A DNA stretch of 64,000 bases from the NCBI RefSeq assembly GCF_928097925.1, contig NZ_CAKMRI010000001.1, positions 1 through 64,000 of the forward strand, read 5' to 3'. Origin of the DNA: Mediannikoviicoccus vaginalis (lineage in GTDB: Bacteria > Bacillota > Clostridia > Tissierellales > Peptoniphilaceae). Both the position numbers and the translations under genes were made by a program. Shown piece after piece: positions 45,502-56,900 of the stretch; the first letter of the stretch is position 1, and each line of letters opens with the position of its first letter. The notes under the pieces were generated by a model. The model did no database searches and had not been told where the DNA came from. It saw only the letters and a program-made list of their open reading frames with translations.

Positions 45502-45753
45502 TTGAATACACAAAACATAAGCAAATGGATAAAAAATAATAAAATTCAAAAAATTCCGAAGAAAGAAAAAGACAAGATAGAATTATTTAATTATATAGCT
45601 AATTTAACCTTTGAAAATAACGTACAATATACTGAAAAAGAAATTAATGAGAAATTAAAAAATTTCTATATTGATTATGCGATATTAAGAAGATACATGG
45701 TAGATTATAAAATATTATCTAGAACAAGAGATTGTAAGACATATTGGTATTAG
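45502..45753 (+). CDS. DUF2087 domain protein
   Basis: An 83-residue protein from TTG 45502, seven bases after GGAGAT. The segment YTEKEINEKLKNFYIDYAILRRYMVDY with a final YWY is the DUF2087 pattern found in small or ArsR-linked transcriptional regulators. It may be the remaining C-terminal domain of a longer regulator. Confidence 0.6.
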   Translation: MNTQNISKWIKNNKIQKIPKKEKDKIELFNYIANLTFENNVQYTEKEINEKLKNFYIDYAILRRYMVDYKILSRTRDCKTYWY

Positions 45754-45784
45754 ATTATTCTAAAGATTTATCATTAAATTAATG

Positions 45785-45820
45785 AAGCAACCAAAGAAAT
45801 TATCTAGGTTGCTTTTTTCT
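45785..45820 (+). terminator. Rho-independent terminator
   Basis: Perfect 8-bp arms 45785-45792 and 45807-45814 and a T-run. The right arm lies inside the repeat that recurs at 48196, where the left arm is lost. Confidence 0.65.
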
Positions 45821-46043
45821 TATCCTTTTTTATAGCAACTAAAAGTTAAGTGAAAATTAAAATATAAAGAAAATAAATAACATAGAAGATAAACCTGGCA
45901 AAAAGAAAACAAAGAAATAAAAATAAAATGCTTGAATTAAAGCTATTAGAGATTCAAAAGAAGATTGAAGAAAACTATAAGAAAGTATGTATTGAATCTG
46001 GTGAAAAGTTAATAAAAAGATTTTCAGAGATTGAAAAATTTTT
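45796..46043 (+). repeat. Direct repeat DR-C, copy 1
   Basis: About 248 bases also present at 48196-48444. Copy 1 ends where metG sequence begins; copy 2 continues into the rest of the small gene. Confidence 0.8.
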
Positions 46044-46071
46044 CTTAAATGAAGCCAATAGGCTTAGATAA
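45928..46071 (+). pseudogene. Chimeric 47-codon frame interrupted by the metG fragment
   Basis: The first ~40 codons equal the start of the gene at 48329 (LELKLLEIQKKIEENYKK). The rest is out-of-frame metG sequence. It marks a recombination junction near 46044. Confidence 0.6.
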
Positions 46072-46504
46072 GGCAGAAAATAGAGATTTATCAAAAGAAA
46101 CTTACGACAAAATTACGACAGAAAAAATCGACTTATCAAAAGTAAAAGTTGAACCACTATTTGAAAAATTTGTTGACTTTGATACATTTACAAAATCAGA
46201 CTTTAGAGTTGTAAAGGTAAAATCTTGCGAAGAAGTTCCAAAGTCTAAAAAACTATTAAAGTTCACATTAGATTATGGAAGTGGCAATGAAAGAATTATT
46301 CTTTCAGGTATCAAAGATATCTACAGCGCTGAAGAACTAGTTGGCAAAACACTTCTTGCAATCACAAACCTACCTCCAAGAAAGATGATGGGAATTGAGT
46401 CTTGCGGAATGATTATTTCTGCAATTTGTGAGTACGATGGAGAAGAAAAATTAAATCTAATGATGTTGGATGAAAATATTCCAGCAGGATCAAAATTATA
46501 TTAA
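46049..46504 (+). CDS. MetG C-terminal tRNA-binding domain fragment, copy 2
   Basis: 151 codons, nearly the same as copy 1 (38843) except in the linker, where it reads RDLSKETYDKITTEK. The linker DNA holds two TTACGACA units 11 bases apart (46102, 46113), matching 19 of 20 bases of the ICE end at 38700-38718. The C-terminal OB fold is complete. No ribosome site. Most likely a displaced gene end and not an independent gene. Confidence 0.7.
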   Translation: MKPIGLDKAENRDLSKETYDKITTEKIDLSKVKVEPLFEKFVDFDTFTKSDFRVVKVKSCEEVPKSKKLLKFTLDYGSGNERIILSGIKDIYSAEELVGKTLLAITNLPPRKMMGIESCGMIISAICEYDGEEKLNLMMLDENIPAGSKLY

Positions 46505-46629
46505 AATTAATAAACAAAATGACCTATGTCAAAAAATTGCTAATGGGTCTTTTTTAGAAATTTACAACAAACCTAATTATATATTTCTGATATAATTAGA
46601 GAACAATAAAAATTTTAGGAGGACGGAGA

Positions 46630-47952
46630 ATGATAGAAAAAATAAAATTAGCCTATTCCAACAATAGGAATATTATTAAAATTGTAAGATATATATTTTT
46701 GTCTTTTGTGTTTTTACTTATAACTTGGTTTCTTGATATTAAATATCCATATTTAAAAACAGAAATGCCAGAAATATTATTGTTAACACCAGAAGTAACA
46801 TCATCTTTTTTATCTAATTTAACAGGGACTTTTCTAACGGTTTCCACTTTTACATTAACTACAATTTTGACAGTTTTAAATAAGTATGCGGGGTCATTTA
46901 CCCCTAGAATAGTTCAAGACTTTATAGATAAGCCAAATGTACTAAGTCTTTTTGGAGTTTTTATAGGAGGATTTTTCTATACTGTCTTATCCTTATTTAT
47001 GATTCAAAATGTAGATAGTGAAACGCCACTAATTTCAGGTACCCTTGGAATATTTTATGCCATTGCCGCAATGATATCATTTATTTTATTTGTTAAGAGG
47101 GTTCTATCTGATATAAAGGCAGAAAATGTAATAGAAAATGTATATAACAATGCTGATAAACTAATTGAAAAAGAATCTAAAAAGAGAAAACTTGCCGAAA
47201 GATTTGATAGTGGCGACTGGGAGGAGACTTATAAAATCTATGCCAACGATTCTGGTTACTTATATGGAATAAGTGCTGAAAAACTTCTTAATCTTTTAAA
47301 AGATAATAAGTATGAAATTGTTATAAACAAGAGGATTAATGACTATGTATTAAAGGGCATGTATATAGCTAAACTTAAGTTATTAAAAGATTTGGATATG
47401 GACCAAGAGGAAAAAGATAAGTTATTTAAAAAAATTTCCTCTAATATCTTAATAAATGTCAAAAAAAATGATACTAAAGACTATCACCATGAACTTACAA
47501 ATTTAGTAGAAATTTCTCTAAAGGCACTAAGTCCTGGAATAAATGATCCTTATACAGCATCAGAAGCTATAATCAAAATAGGCATACTTTTAGGAAAGTT
47601 ATTTTCGTCAGAAAACTTTTATCAAATTTTAGAAGAAGATGAGAATGCAAAAATTATTTATAATAGTTATTCAGCTAAAGAAGAGCTTCAGCTGTCATAT
47701 AATCAGATTTTATTCTATGGAAAAGCAGATCCAGAAATTGCCAAAACAGTTTTAAACAGTATTTATATGGTTTATCTTGTAGCTGACAAGTCTTTACATA
47801 GAGAAATTGAAAAGTATTTCACCTATTGCTATGAACTCTGTAAAGAAGCTATGGACAACCAAAGCTATATAGATCAACTTGATGAAATATATAAAGATTT
47901 TGAACAAAAAAAAGATGATTCCATGGACAAAGACATAAATAAAGAGGATTAA
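46630..47952 (+). CDS. DUF2254 family membrane protein
   Basis: A 440-residue protein behind AGGAGGACGG. Four hydrophobic segments lie in the first ~160 residues, including VSTFTLTTILTVLNKYAGSFTPR, the hallmark of DUF2254. A soluble helical domain follows with the conserved ALSPGINDPYTA. Function unknown in the literature I know. A TATAAT-like box lies at about 46593. It looks intact, unlike its neighbours. Confidence 0.8.
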   Translation: MIEKIKLAYSNNRNIIKIVRYIFLSFVFLLITWFLDIKYPYLKTEMPEILLLTPEVTSSFLSNLTGTFLTVSTFTLTTILTVLNKYAGSFTPRIVQDFIDKPNVLSLFGVFIGGFFYTVLSLFMIQNVDSETPLISGTLGIFYAIAAMISFILFVKRVLSDIKAENVIENVYNNADKLIEKESKKRKLAERFDSGDWEETYKIYANDSGYLYGISAEKLLNLLKDNKYEIVINKRINDYVLKGMYIAKLKLLKDLDMDQEEKDKLFKKISSNILINVKKNDTKDYHHELTNLVEISLKALSPGINDPYTASEAIIKIGILLGKLFSSENFYQILEEDENAKIIYNSYSAKEELQLSYNQILFYGKADPEIAKTVLNSIYMVYLVADKSLHREIEKYFTYCYELCKEAMDNQSYIDQLDEIYKDFEQKKDDSMDKDINKED

Positions 47953-48195
47953 CATTTGGAATGAAAAATTTTAGAAGATTTAGAAATAGAATATTAGCAC
48001 TTGAATAATATACAAGAACTGAATAAAAGAATTAGCTTTTAGGAAAATAATCCTATAGGCTTATTAAGTGACGCTAAAAACAAGTAGAAAGTGACTATTC
48101 AAATAGGTCTTTTAAAAGTAAGTGAATAATGATGTATAAATAAGAGGAGATGCCAACTTTATAGATTAGCATCCCCCAATGGATTCTTTAGAGCC
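47953..48195. other. Gene-free stretch
   Basis: Between DUF2254 and the second DR-C copy I see only short broken frames and no clear hairpin. Confidence 0.4.
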
Positions 48196-48444
48196 GAAAT
48201 TATCTAGGTTGCTTTTTTCTTATCCTTTTTTATAGCAACTAAAAGTTAAGTTGAAAATTAAAAAATAAAGAAAATAAATAACGTAGAAGGTAAACCTGGC
48301 AAAAAGAAGACAAAGAAATAAAAATAAAATGTTTGAATTAAAGCTATTAGAGATTCAAAAGAAGATTGAAGAAAACTATAAGAAAGTATGTATCGAATCT
48401 GGTGAAAAGTTAATAAAAAGATTTTTAGAGATTGAAAACTTTTC
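48196..48444 (+). repeat. Direct repeat DR-C, copy 2
   Basis: Partner of 45796-46043. It covers the upstream region and first ~39 codons of the gene at 48329. Confidence 0.8.
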
Positions 48445-48589
48445 CCCAGAAGATATTGATAGTCTTATTGATTTTATCGCTGGTAATACTTATATAAAAA
48501 ATAAGTATGAATCCATTATGCGATTACAAAAAGAAGGCAATCTAGAGAGGAGAAAAAGAAAGTATCATAGAAAAGATAAAAGAATATAA
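48329..48589 (+). CDS. Small element protein, 3' end replaced
   Basis: 86 codons. Residues 1-72 (FELKLLEIQKKIEENYKK to MRLQKEGNL) look native. From about 48545 the frame runs out of phase through the pcfB-like remnant, so the last residues are accidental. Family not recognised; no clear ribosome site. Confidence 0.4.
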   Translation: MFELKLLEIQKKIEENYKKVCIESGEKLIKRFLEIENFSPEDIDSLIDFIAGNTYIKNKYESIMRLQKEGNLERRKRKYHRKDKRI

Positions 48590-48733
48590 GCAAGACAGTG
48601 ATAGTTTTGATAAAAAAAGACAAATGACTAAAGACTATTATAAAAAACAAGAAAGATAAGACCTGGTAAAAATATCTTATCCAAGCTTATAATATGACCA
48701 AGAAAATAAAGGCAGGTCTAGGAGGTAATAGAG

Positions 48734-48907
48734 ATGAATAAAAGGCAAGAGCTAATAGACGAACTCATAAAAGCAGATGAAGCTGGAACATACAAAACAT
48801 ATAAAAGCACAGAAGAAATAAACGCGATGAACAATGAAGAAGTGCAGATATTATATTCCAACATGAAAAACTATCTATCAGACAAAAGAACACACATAAA
48901 CTACTAA
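48734..48907 (+). CDS. Small conserved element protein, copy 2
   Basis: 57 codons behind AGGAGGT, the counterpart of 6802-6975. Substitutions include D/A, K/N, E/A and K/E changes with no break in frame, which suggests it is or was translated. Confidence 0.6.
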   Translation: MNKRQELIDELIKADEAGTYKTYKSTEEINAMNNEEVQILYSNMKNYLSDKRTHINY

Positions 48908-49023
48908 AGGTGGAAAGGTATTGTAAGCTATTTAAAAGTATAAAAGGTGCAAATACCTAAGAAATATATATAAACATCTAAAATAAGCATTCCACCACCA
49001 CAAACAACCAAATAAAAACAAGC

Positions 49024-49067
49024 AAAGGGAAGTATAGAAAAATTAAAGCCTATACTTCCCTTTTTTT
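49024..49067 (+). terminator. Rho-independent terminator, copy 2
   Basis: Perfect 14-bp arms 49024-49037 and 49050-49063, then T-run. It is the counterpart of 7092-7137. Confidence 0.8.
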
Positions 49068-49258
49068 AATTCAAACAAAGGAGATAAAAATGATAAACGA
49101 AGAAATAAGCAAAGTTTTTGGTCATTCTTGAAATTATGTTACTTGCTATGTTTGCAATATTTTGGTGAGGATATTAGAAAATTTATAAAAAATGCTTGAC
49201 TTTATAATCTAGTTGCGGGAAACTATAGATATAGTATTAAATACTAGGTGGAGGCAAT

Positions 49259-49801
49259 ATGATAAATAAAAATTTGAGTGGTATTAGCGAATTTAAGCTT
49301 CCAAGATATAAGGACTTGCCTGACTTTGGTATATATTTAGAGCAGTTAGTTGAGATTGTTAATAAAACTTTGGAAGTGATGCTTGATGAGGACAATAAAT
49401 TAACAAAATCTATGGTCAATAATTATGTCAAGCATAAACTAATGCCGAGTCCAATCAAAAAGCGCTATTATCGTGATCATATCGCTTATTGTATAGTTAT
49501 TACCGTTTTGAAAAACATTTTAACTATGGCTGAGATTGATGATGGAATTTTGTTCGAGCTTAAGAAGAGCTCTATAGAAGAGTCATACAACTACTTTTGC
49601 AACAAGGTTGAAGAAGTATTGAGATTAGTCATAAACATCTTGGAGAAGCAAAGCAGCCCTGAGATTAAAGGCACAGCATCTATTAATATAGATCTTGACA
49701 ATAGAAATGGGTTGACGCTTGCTATAGTCAGTGTTTGCACTAAGATTATTACACAAAAATTATTAGAATACGAGCTTTTAAAAGCTAAGGAGGACAAATG
49801 A
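49259..49801 (+). CDS. DUF1836 domain protein
   Basis: A 180-residue protein behind GGTGGAGG. FKLPRYKDLPDFGIYLEQLVEIVN followed by KLTKSMVNNYVKHKLMPSP and KKRYYRDHIAYCIVI matches DUF1836, a MerR-like putative regulator family often next to degV. Here it overlaps degV by four bases. It looks intact although degV is broken. Confidence 0.8.
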   Translation: MINKNLSGISEFKLPRYKDLPDFGIYLEQLVEIVNKTLEVMLDEDNKLTKSMVNNYVKHKLMPSPIKKRYYRDHIAYCIVITVLKNILTMAEIDDGILFELKKSSIEESYNYFCNKVEEVLRLVINILEKQSSPEIKGTASINIDLDNRNGLTLAIVSVCTKIITQKLLEYELLKAKEDK

Positions 49802-50573
49802 GTAAATTAGGATTAATTATAGATACGGCTTGTGATGTGCCAAAAGAGGCGTATCAAAAATTAAATATGGCTATGCTGCCTTTGTGGGTTCACTTTTCGG
49901 ATAAATCATACAGAGATTTAATTGATATAGAAAAGGATAAGTTTTATAACTTACTTGATAAAGAAATTCCTAAGACAAGTACGCCATCACCAACAGAAGT
50001 GAAAGAAGCAATTGATAAAGAATTTGCATCTGGTGCTGATGAAGTTTTAATCATCACAGTTTCATCAGGTTTAAGCGGTGTGAATAATCTTTCCAATCTT
50101 GCGGCTGCCGACTAAGGCGGCAAGGTGAAAGTTTTCGACACAAAAAATGTTGCTATAGGTGCAGGACTTTACGGCTATAGAGCAGCAAGCCATAGAGATG
50201 AAGGCCGCAGCGCTGATGAAATTATTAAAATAATGACAGATGATAGGGATAATATGAAGTCTAAGACTTATTTTGCTATACCAGAATTAACTCACTTAAT
50301 ACATGGCGGAAGGATTGGCAAAGTTTAAGGCGCCGTAGGTCAATTTTTAAACATAAAGCCAATAATCACCTGCAATATGGACGGCATTTACTATGCCATC
50401 GACAAGGTAAGAGGTTCTGCCATGGCTCAAATCCTAAGGCTTTGATGCTAGCTAAGGAAGCATTAAAAGATGAAGTTGATAGAGCAAAAATTTATGTTGA
50501 AGAGCAGATAGCACCAACACTAGCAACACACACAGGCAGAGGTCTTTTGGGTATTGCATATTATAAATTATAA
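49798..50573 (+). pseudogene. DegV family fatty-acid-binding protein, inactivated
   Basis: The N-terminal GLIIDTACDVP and TSTPSPTEV are typical of DegV/FakB proteins, which bind fatty acids for the FakA kinase. In-frame TAA codons occur at 50113 (where Tyr is expected before GGKVKVFD) and 50326 (where Gln is expected, IGKV-x-GAVGQFL). A frame change near 50430 precedes the normal end (THTGRGLLGIAYY). Three independent lesions mean it is dead. Confidence 0.85.
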
Positions 50574-50577
50574 GATG

Positions 50578-50610
50578 AAAAGCTTAGGAGATGACTCTTA
50601 AGCTTTTTTG
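50578..50610 (+). terminator. Terminator after degV
   Basis: Perfect 9-bp arms 50578-50586 and 50599-50607 and a T-run. Confidence 0.75.
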
Positions 50611-50685
50611 TTGGGATTATTGGAGGAAAATATTTGATATTTATTAAGCAGTCTTATTTTGCGGATATAAATTAAAAAAGGCAAT

Positions 50686-50800
50686 AGCGAACAATGAAAA
50701 ATAAATTATTGAGAAGTAGAGAATAAATCTACTTCTTTTTTTTGCAAAAAGGATTAGAATGGCGACAAACGAAAGATGTTATTAGACAATTTCGCTAAAA
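50686..50800 (+). repeat. Remnant of the replisome organizer start
   Basis: Matches 8506-8620 with small gaps, including the terminator (50712-50743) and the first codons (ATGGCGACAAACGAAAGATG). The frame breaks within about ten codons. Confidence 0.65.
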
Positions 50801-50928
50801 AGCAAGAAAGTATTTTCAAATAATTTGAAAAACCATAATAAGCCTTGACGGAAGAAGAAAATTAGTGAATAATATAAGTAATGATTATTATTATCAAAAA
50901 TAATCAAAAAATATTTCAAGGAGGATAT

Positions 50929-53900
50929 ATGTTAAAAAGATTTTTAGCAGCAGGTTTGGCCCTAATCTTAGCCTTAGGACCAGCTAGCCAGGCCCTGGCA
51001 GTAGAGCCAGGACAGAACGAAGCTAAAAGAATAGAGGCTTCAATAGAAAATCCAGTAGACAATAAGTCTATGGGAGAAAAAGACAGAGATGATAAAAAAG
51101 TCTCGGAGAAAAAAGTTTACATTGTAGACTTTGAGGAAGAAAAAAGAGATGAGATAAAGAAAAGCTTAGAAAAGATTGAATCATTCAAGCTTCTTTATGA
51201 ATACTTTATAGTTTTTTCTGGTCTATCATTTGAACTAGATCCAGAGAAATTAGATGAGTGTTATGCCATTCCAGGTATTGGCAAAATCGAGGAAGCAGGC
51301 AAGATGACTCCTATGATGAACAATGCCAGAAAGGATATTAAGGTTGACCAGGCTTCAGGTTATCTTAAGAATCTAAATCTACCAACAGGAGCTCATTATG
51401 ATGGTAGGGGCATGGTTATATCATCAATTGACACTGGTATTGATCACAGGCACAAGGACATGAGGCTGGACGATGATGCCAAGGATGTGGCCAAGCTCAA
51501 AAAGGGAGGCAAACTTCCAGGATCAGATGCAACCTTAAGCGATACTTATTATATAAATGAAAAGATTCCCCACTCATACAACTATCTGACAGGTGGGAAA
51601 ATCACAGTAGAAAAATATGACGATGGGTCTCACTACTACGACCCCCATGGTCAGCACATAGCAGGTATCCTGGCAGCCAATGCAAAAAATGAGGAAATTG
51701 AAAAGGAAAATGGAATCAAAGGGGTTGCTCCAAATGCGCAGCTCCTTAGCTACAAGACCTACTCCTACCCATCTATGAAGTTCGCAGGAGATGAGACTAT
51801 GTTCCACGCTATGGAAGACTCCATCAAGCATGGGGCAGACGTAGTTTCGGTTTCTTCTGGCTATACGGGTACAGGCCTAGTGGGTGAAAAATACTGGCAT
51901 GTAATTAGGGCTTTAAGAAAGCACGACCTACCAGTATGTGTTGCCACAGGAAACTTTGCAACATCAGGCTCCAACACATCTTGGGATGCCTACGCCAACG
52001 ATGACCTTGGCATGGTAGACACTGGAAACGTAACAAGGACAGCAGCCCATGAGGACACCATAGCAGTTGGGTCTGCCAGAAACTCTAGGATTGAATTTTC
52101 AGGAGTTAATATTAACGGTAAGGACGTTAGATATGCACCAATAGGGGCATTTTTCAATAAAAAAGATTTTACAAAAGATAAATACGACTTTATCTACCTA
52201 GGCAGATGCCAAGACGAAGACGTAAGAGGCAAGGACCTAAGAGGCAAGATAGTTGTAATGGATAGGATCTTTACAACAGAATTAAAGTATGCCTTCAAGA
52301 GGGTAACCGACAAGGGAGCCAAAGGTGTAGTTGTTGTAAATACAGTTTCCTTCTACAATAGGGACGACTGGGAACTATATCCAGCTCTAGGCTACGAATT
52401 TGATGAAAAAACTGACGCCCGTGTTATATCCATATCAGGCTATGATGGGCTTGACCTATGGGATGCAATAAGGGGAGAAGAAGTTCCTAACCAAAGAAAT
52501 ATTGGCAAGGAAGAAGACTATAGGATAGACATGAAAGAGTTCAACAAGCACAAGCCAAAGCTTGGTCAAGAAAAAAACCTTTCTTTCAAATTCCTAGACA
52601 AGAAACTTTATACTAAGGACTCAAACGTGCCAGCAGGGTCAACTTCTTGGGGACCAAGGACAGACCTTATGCTAAAGCCAGACGTTTCAGCACCTGGTAA
52701 AAACATATATTCAACCATGTCTGTAACTACTGACGCAAACGGAAATGAAATTTCAAACTACGGAAATTCATCAGGAACTTCCATGGCTACACCAGTAGTA
52801 TCAGCATCAACAGTTATTGTAAGACCATTACTAAAAGAACTGGTGAAAACAGACGTACTTACGAAGGCCAACAATGGCAAGGGCATCGACCTGGTTACTC
52901 TAACCAAGATAATGATGCAAAACACATCAGACCCTATGCCAGACAAGACAACAGATAACGGGAAAGGCGGACACCTTTATGCCTCACCAAGGCAGCAAGG
53001 AGCAGGCCTTATCAATGTGAACAAAGCAGTCCACAACAAGGTTTTTGCCAGCTATCAAGTTAAGGGATCTCTAGGAGAAGAAAACTCCTATGGTGCAATG
53101 TCCCTTAAGGAAATAGCAGGTCAAAGCAAAAACTTTGTTATCGATATCCACAATACAAGCGATAGAGACCTTAAATTTAGGGTTAAGTCTACGCCTGTAA
53201 CAACAGACGGTATTGTTGAAAAGAAAAAACTTGATGAAGAATATAGAGATGCCGACGAAATCCAAGGCGTAAAGATGGTAAGGGAAGTCCACCCTGAAAT
53301 TGTAAAAGACGCTAGCATGAGCTTCGACCAAGAAGAATTTGTAGTTAAGGCTAATTCTAGCTTCAAACTAGGCGGCTCTATAGATGTTGGTTCTGCAAAG
53401 GGACAAAATAAGTTTGTAGAAGGATTTATAAGACTTGAGTCAGAGGAAGAATCCTCAGGAAAAGAAAACCCTCAACCATCTCTATCAATGCCATTTATGG
53501 GCTTTGCAGGAGATTGGAACCATGACCCAATAGTAGATGAATGGGCATGGGAAGAAGGGGCTAGGTACAAGGAAGTACAGTATGATGACAGAGGCAACTC
53601 GAAAAAACCATCATCAGTTTATGCTGGTCACGGAGACCACCACGGTGTGTCAGATAACGACCTTTACTACCTAGCAGGAACCATCCAAAACACAGAAGAT
53701 GGCAACAAGAACCTAGACCAGGACCCAAGCCTATTTTCATTAAACAACGACCAAGATGCCAAGGAGCCAAGTTCAAAACTATTTAAAATTGAACCTAAGG
53801 GAATCAAATACAACCTTGTGAGGACTCTTCTTCCTTATCCATTTATGTTAAGGACTTCTTACAATGCAGAAGCCAAGGTAGTTGCAAACAAGGACCCAGA

Positions 53901-56900
53901 AAACCCTGAGAATGAAAAGCTAATTATCAAGCTAACTGATGAAGACTTTGTAAGGGGAGTTCTAAATACAAGAAACCATACAGCCAGAGGCTTTAGAACA
54001 TCTAGGATAAGGCCAAATGGAAAGTTCGCTTGGAAAGGTCATGCATTTAACCCAAGAATTCCTATAGGTCATGGAGATACAGGCTACGGAGATGACTATG
54101 TTGCAGAAGGAGATTACGCATTCAAATTTGAATTTAAGCTCCTTCCCTATGACAACTTCAAAGCCCAAACCAAATATATAGATGTAAAGGTTGATAGGAC
54201 TAAGCCTGAAATCCTTTCTATAGATTCATCTAACCCAGATGAAATAAAGCTAAGGGTAAAAGACACCTACAATACAATCAAAAAAGAACATGACAAGCCT
54301 ACCCTATTCTTTATAAGGGACCAAGAAAAAAACCCGAACTTCTTTGAAACTAAACCTAACAAGGTATGGCTTGCCAAGGCAGGTTTTATTGACGATATAG
54401 AAGACAGGAATGTAGAAAAAGAACTTAGTGTAATAAGGACTGAGGAAGACCCAACTAGCCTTGAAACGACCTATGCAATCAAGGGAGCAAATAAGGGCCT
54501 TGCGGGCAAAATCATAGAGATTGGAGCCCTTGACCCAGCTGCCAATGAGGCAGAAGCTAGGTTTATAAAATTTGCTGACCAAGTAGAAGACGGTAAGCTT
54601 AAGTATGAGATAGGAAAAGCAGTTGAAGAGTTAACAGCACCTTTTACCTATGAAACAGTCTTCAAAAAAATCGAAGAAGGCAGCATTGACGAAAAACTCC
54701 TAAAAGAAGAGGACGTACCAAGTCCATCCCAACCAGAGAAGAAAGCCCTGGAAGGAAAAGTTGATATTAAGTTCAACAAAGACCTATCTTCCTACAGAGA
54801 CCTTAAAGATAGGGATGGAGACAAGAAGCTAAAAATCAAGACAGGCACAAGGTATGACTTCGTATCAGACGAAACTATCACTGTTAAACTCTATGGAGAC
54901 TATGACTGCAACTACGGTCCCCTTGATGACGATGGCCTACCAACCCATTATGAAGACGGCACAAAGGTTACTGAAAACGACTATACCTATGAATCTGTAG
55001 CTGACATGAAGGACAAAGGCTATGTTGGCGCTATAGAAGCCAATGACAAGGGTGGCTACAATATCAGGGGTAAAATCCACAATGTTTCAGAAGATGGACA
55101 ACTTAGGATTGAGTCTAAGGGATGGATAAATGCATCTGAAAAGATGGATACCTTTAACTACAATCCAGAAGATAAGTCCCTAGAATTTGACCTTTACATT
55201 AACTTAAAAGATACTTGGAACGGAAAAAGGGTCCAAAGCTATCTAACAATCTTTGCCATGGATGGCAGAAGAGTATCAGATAAATTCATGTTTAAATTGG
55301 AAAAGCCTGAGACAAAGAAGGAAAAGGAAGAGCCAAGGTATCTTTCGGAAACAAAGGATATTAACGAAATAGGAAGAACCCTTACAAACGGACAGAGATT
55401 AAGCTCAGAAACAGTGAATGGTAAGACTGTATACTACCTAAGCGATGCCATTACCCTGAGCCAAGGCTACGCACTTAAGGCCATTTCCCTAAATCCAGGT
55501 AAAAATGACCTAGAGCCAATGAGTACAGAACTTATCTATTGTGACGCATCAAATGCACAAGACGGCAAGCTAAAACAAGATGTTAAATTTGAAATCAGGG
55601 AAGGCTTTGGAACTCTGAGATATGAAATCTATGAACTAAAACTTGACAAAAATGGAAATGCCATTAAGGACGGAGATAGTGTTAAGCTAGGAAAAATGGT
55701 AGAAGATACAGGCAAGTGTGTATACTTTGATAACACCCTATGTGAGCTTGTCCTTGACAATTCAACCTTCAACCCTAGCAAAAACAACAAACTCTATATC
55801 AAGTCCAGCCCTCTAGTCCTTAGGGGACAGGCAGGAGACAAGGGAGCCTTTATGTGGGACTTCTTTGTAAACAGGTCTCTAGTAGACTCCTATCTGATTT
55901 ATGGAGACTTCAAGACTTCTAACTACAAGGACTTTGAATTCAAGGTTCCAGTAGAGGACAGGGACTGGCTAGATTGGTCAATGGCTGACTATGTTGCCAA
56001 CGGTATGGACGGTAGGGTTGTTGATAAGGACGGCAACAATGTTGTTGAAGGCCTAGTTAACCAATACCAAATCAGGATAGACAATACTAAGCCAGAAATT
56101 AGTCTGACCCTTGATGACAGCCAGTTAGCTGGAGCCAGATCTATAAAGATAGGCGATAAGTTTGTAAATATAGTAATAAAAGACAAGGTAGATGCAGATG
56201 GCGAAGACGCTTATAACGGAGAAATACAAAAGACTTCAATAAAAATCAATGGTAAAGACTATGAGCCTGGTAAGGGCCTAGCCGACTACGGTCAAGAACC
56301 ATATGAAATTGAAGTATCAGCCACAGACTATGCCTTTAATACAAGCCTTAAGAAATTTGAGGTGAGAAAAGATGTAAAACCACAAGAAAAAGGAGCAGAA
56401 ATTATTAAAATTAGCCTGGACTATGGTGTTGAAGGACAGAAAGAGGATAAAGAAATAAACAAGGGCGAAGACCTAACTCTTCCAAGTCCAGACTTTAAAA
56501 ACCCTGGCAAGACCTTCTTAGGTTGGGAATACCAGGGTAAGACCTACAAGCCAGGTGAAACAATAGTCTTTAATGAAAAAGCAAGTCTTCTAGGCAAGTG
56601 GAAAGACGAGGTAGAAAAAGCCTACACCCTAGTGGAATACAAGCTAGATGGAATCGTAGACAAGGAAAACTACAAGCCATTCAAGGCAGAAAGTGGATCT
56701 AAGTTCAAACTTCCAAAGGCTCCAGAAAAACTAGAGGATGGCAAGAGCTTTGAATCTTGGATAGTTGGTGGCAAGTTCTACAATCCTGGAGATGAACTTG
56801 AACTAAATGGGGAAAGGATCCTTATCTCTATCAAGTTTAAGGACAAAAAAGATTCTGGAAACCATGGAGGCGAAAGTCCACAAGTAGATCCAGGAAATAC

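Larger units (their letters stand above)
48552..49114 (+). repeat. Second copy of the 6620-7183 backbone
   Basis: About 563 bases: pcfB-like tail (stop at 48657-48659), the 57-residue gene, terminator, and the first codons of pcfB (MINEEISK). After 49114 sequence differs and the pcfB frame stops at once. Confidence 0.8.
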
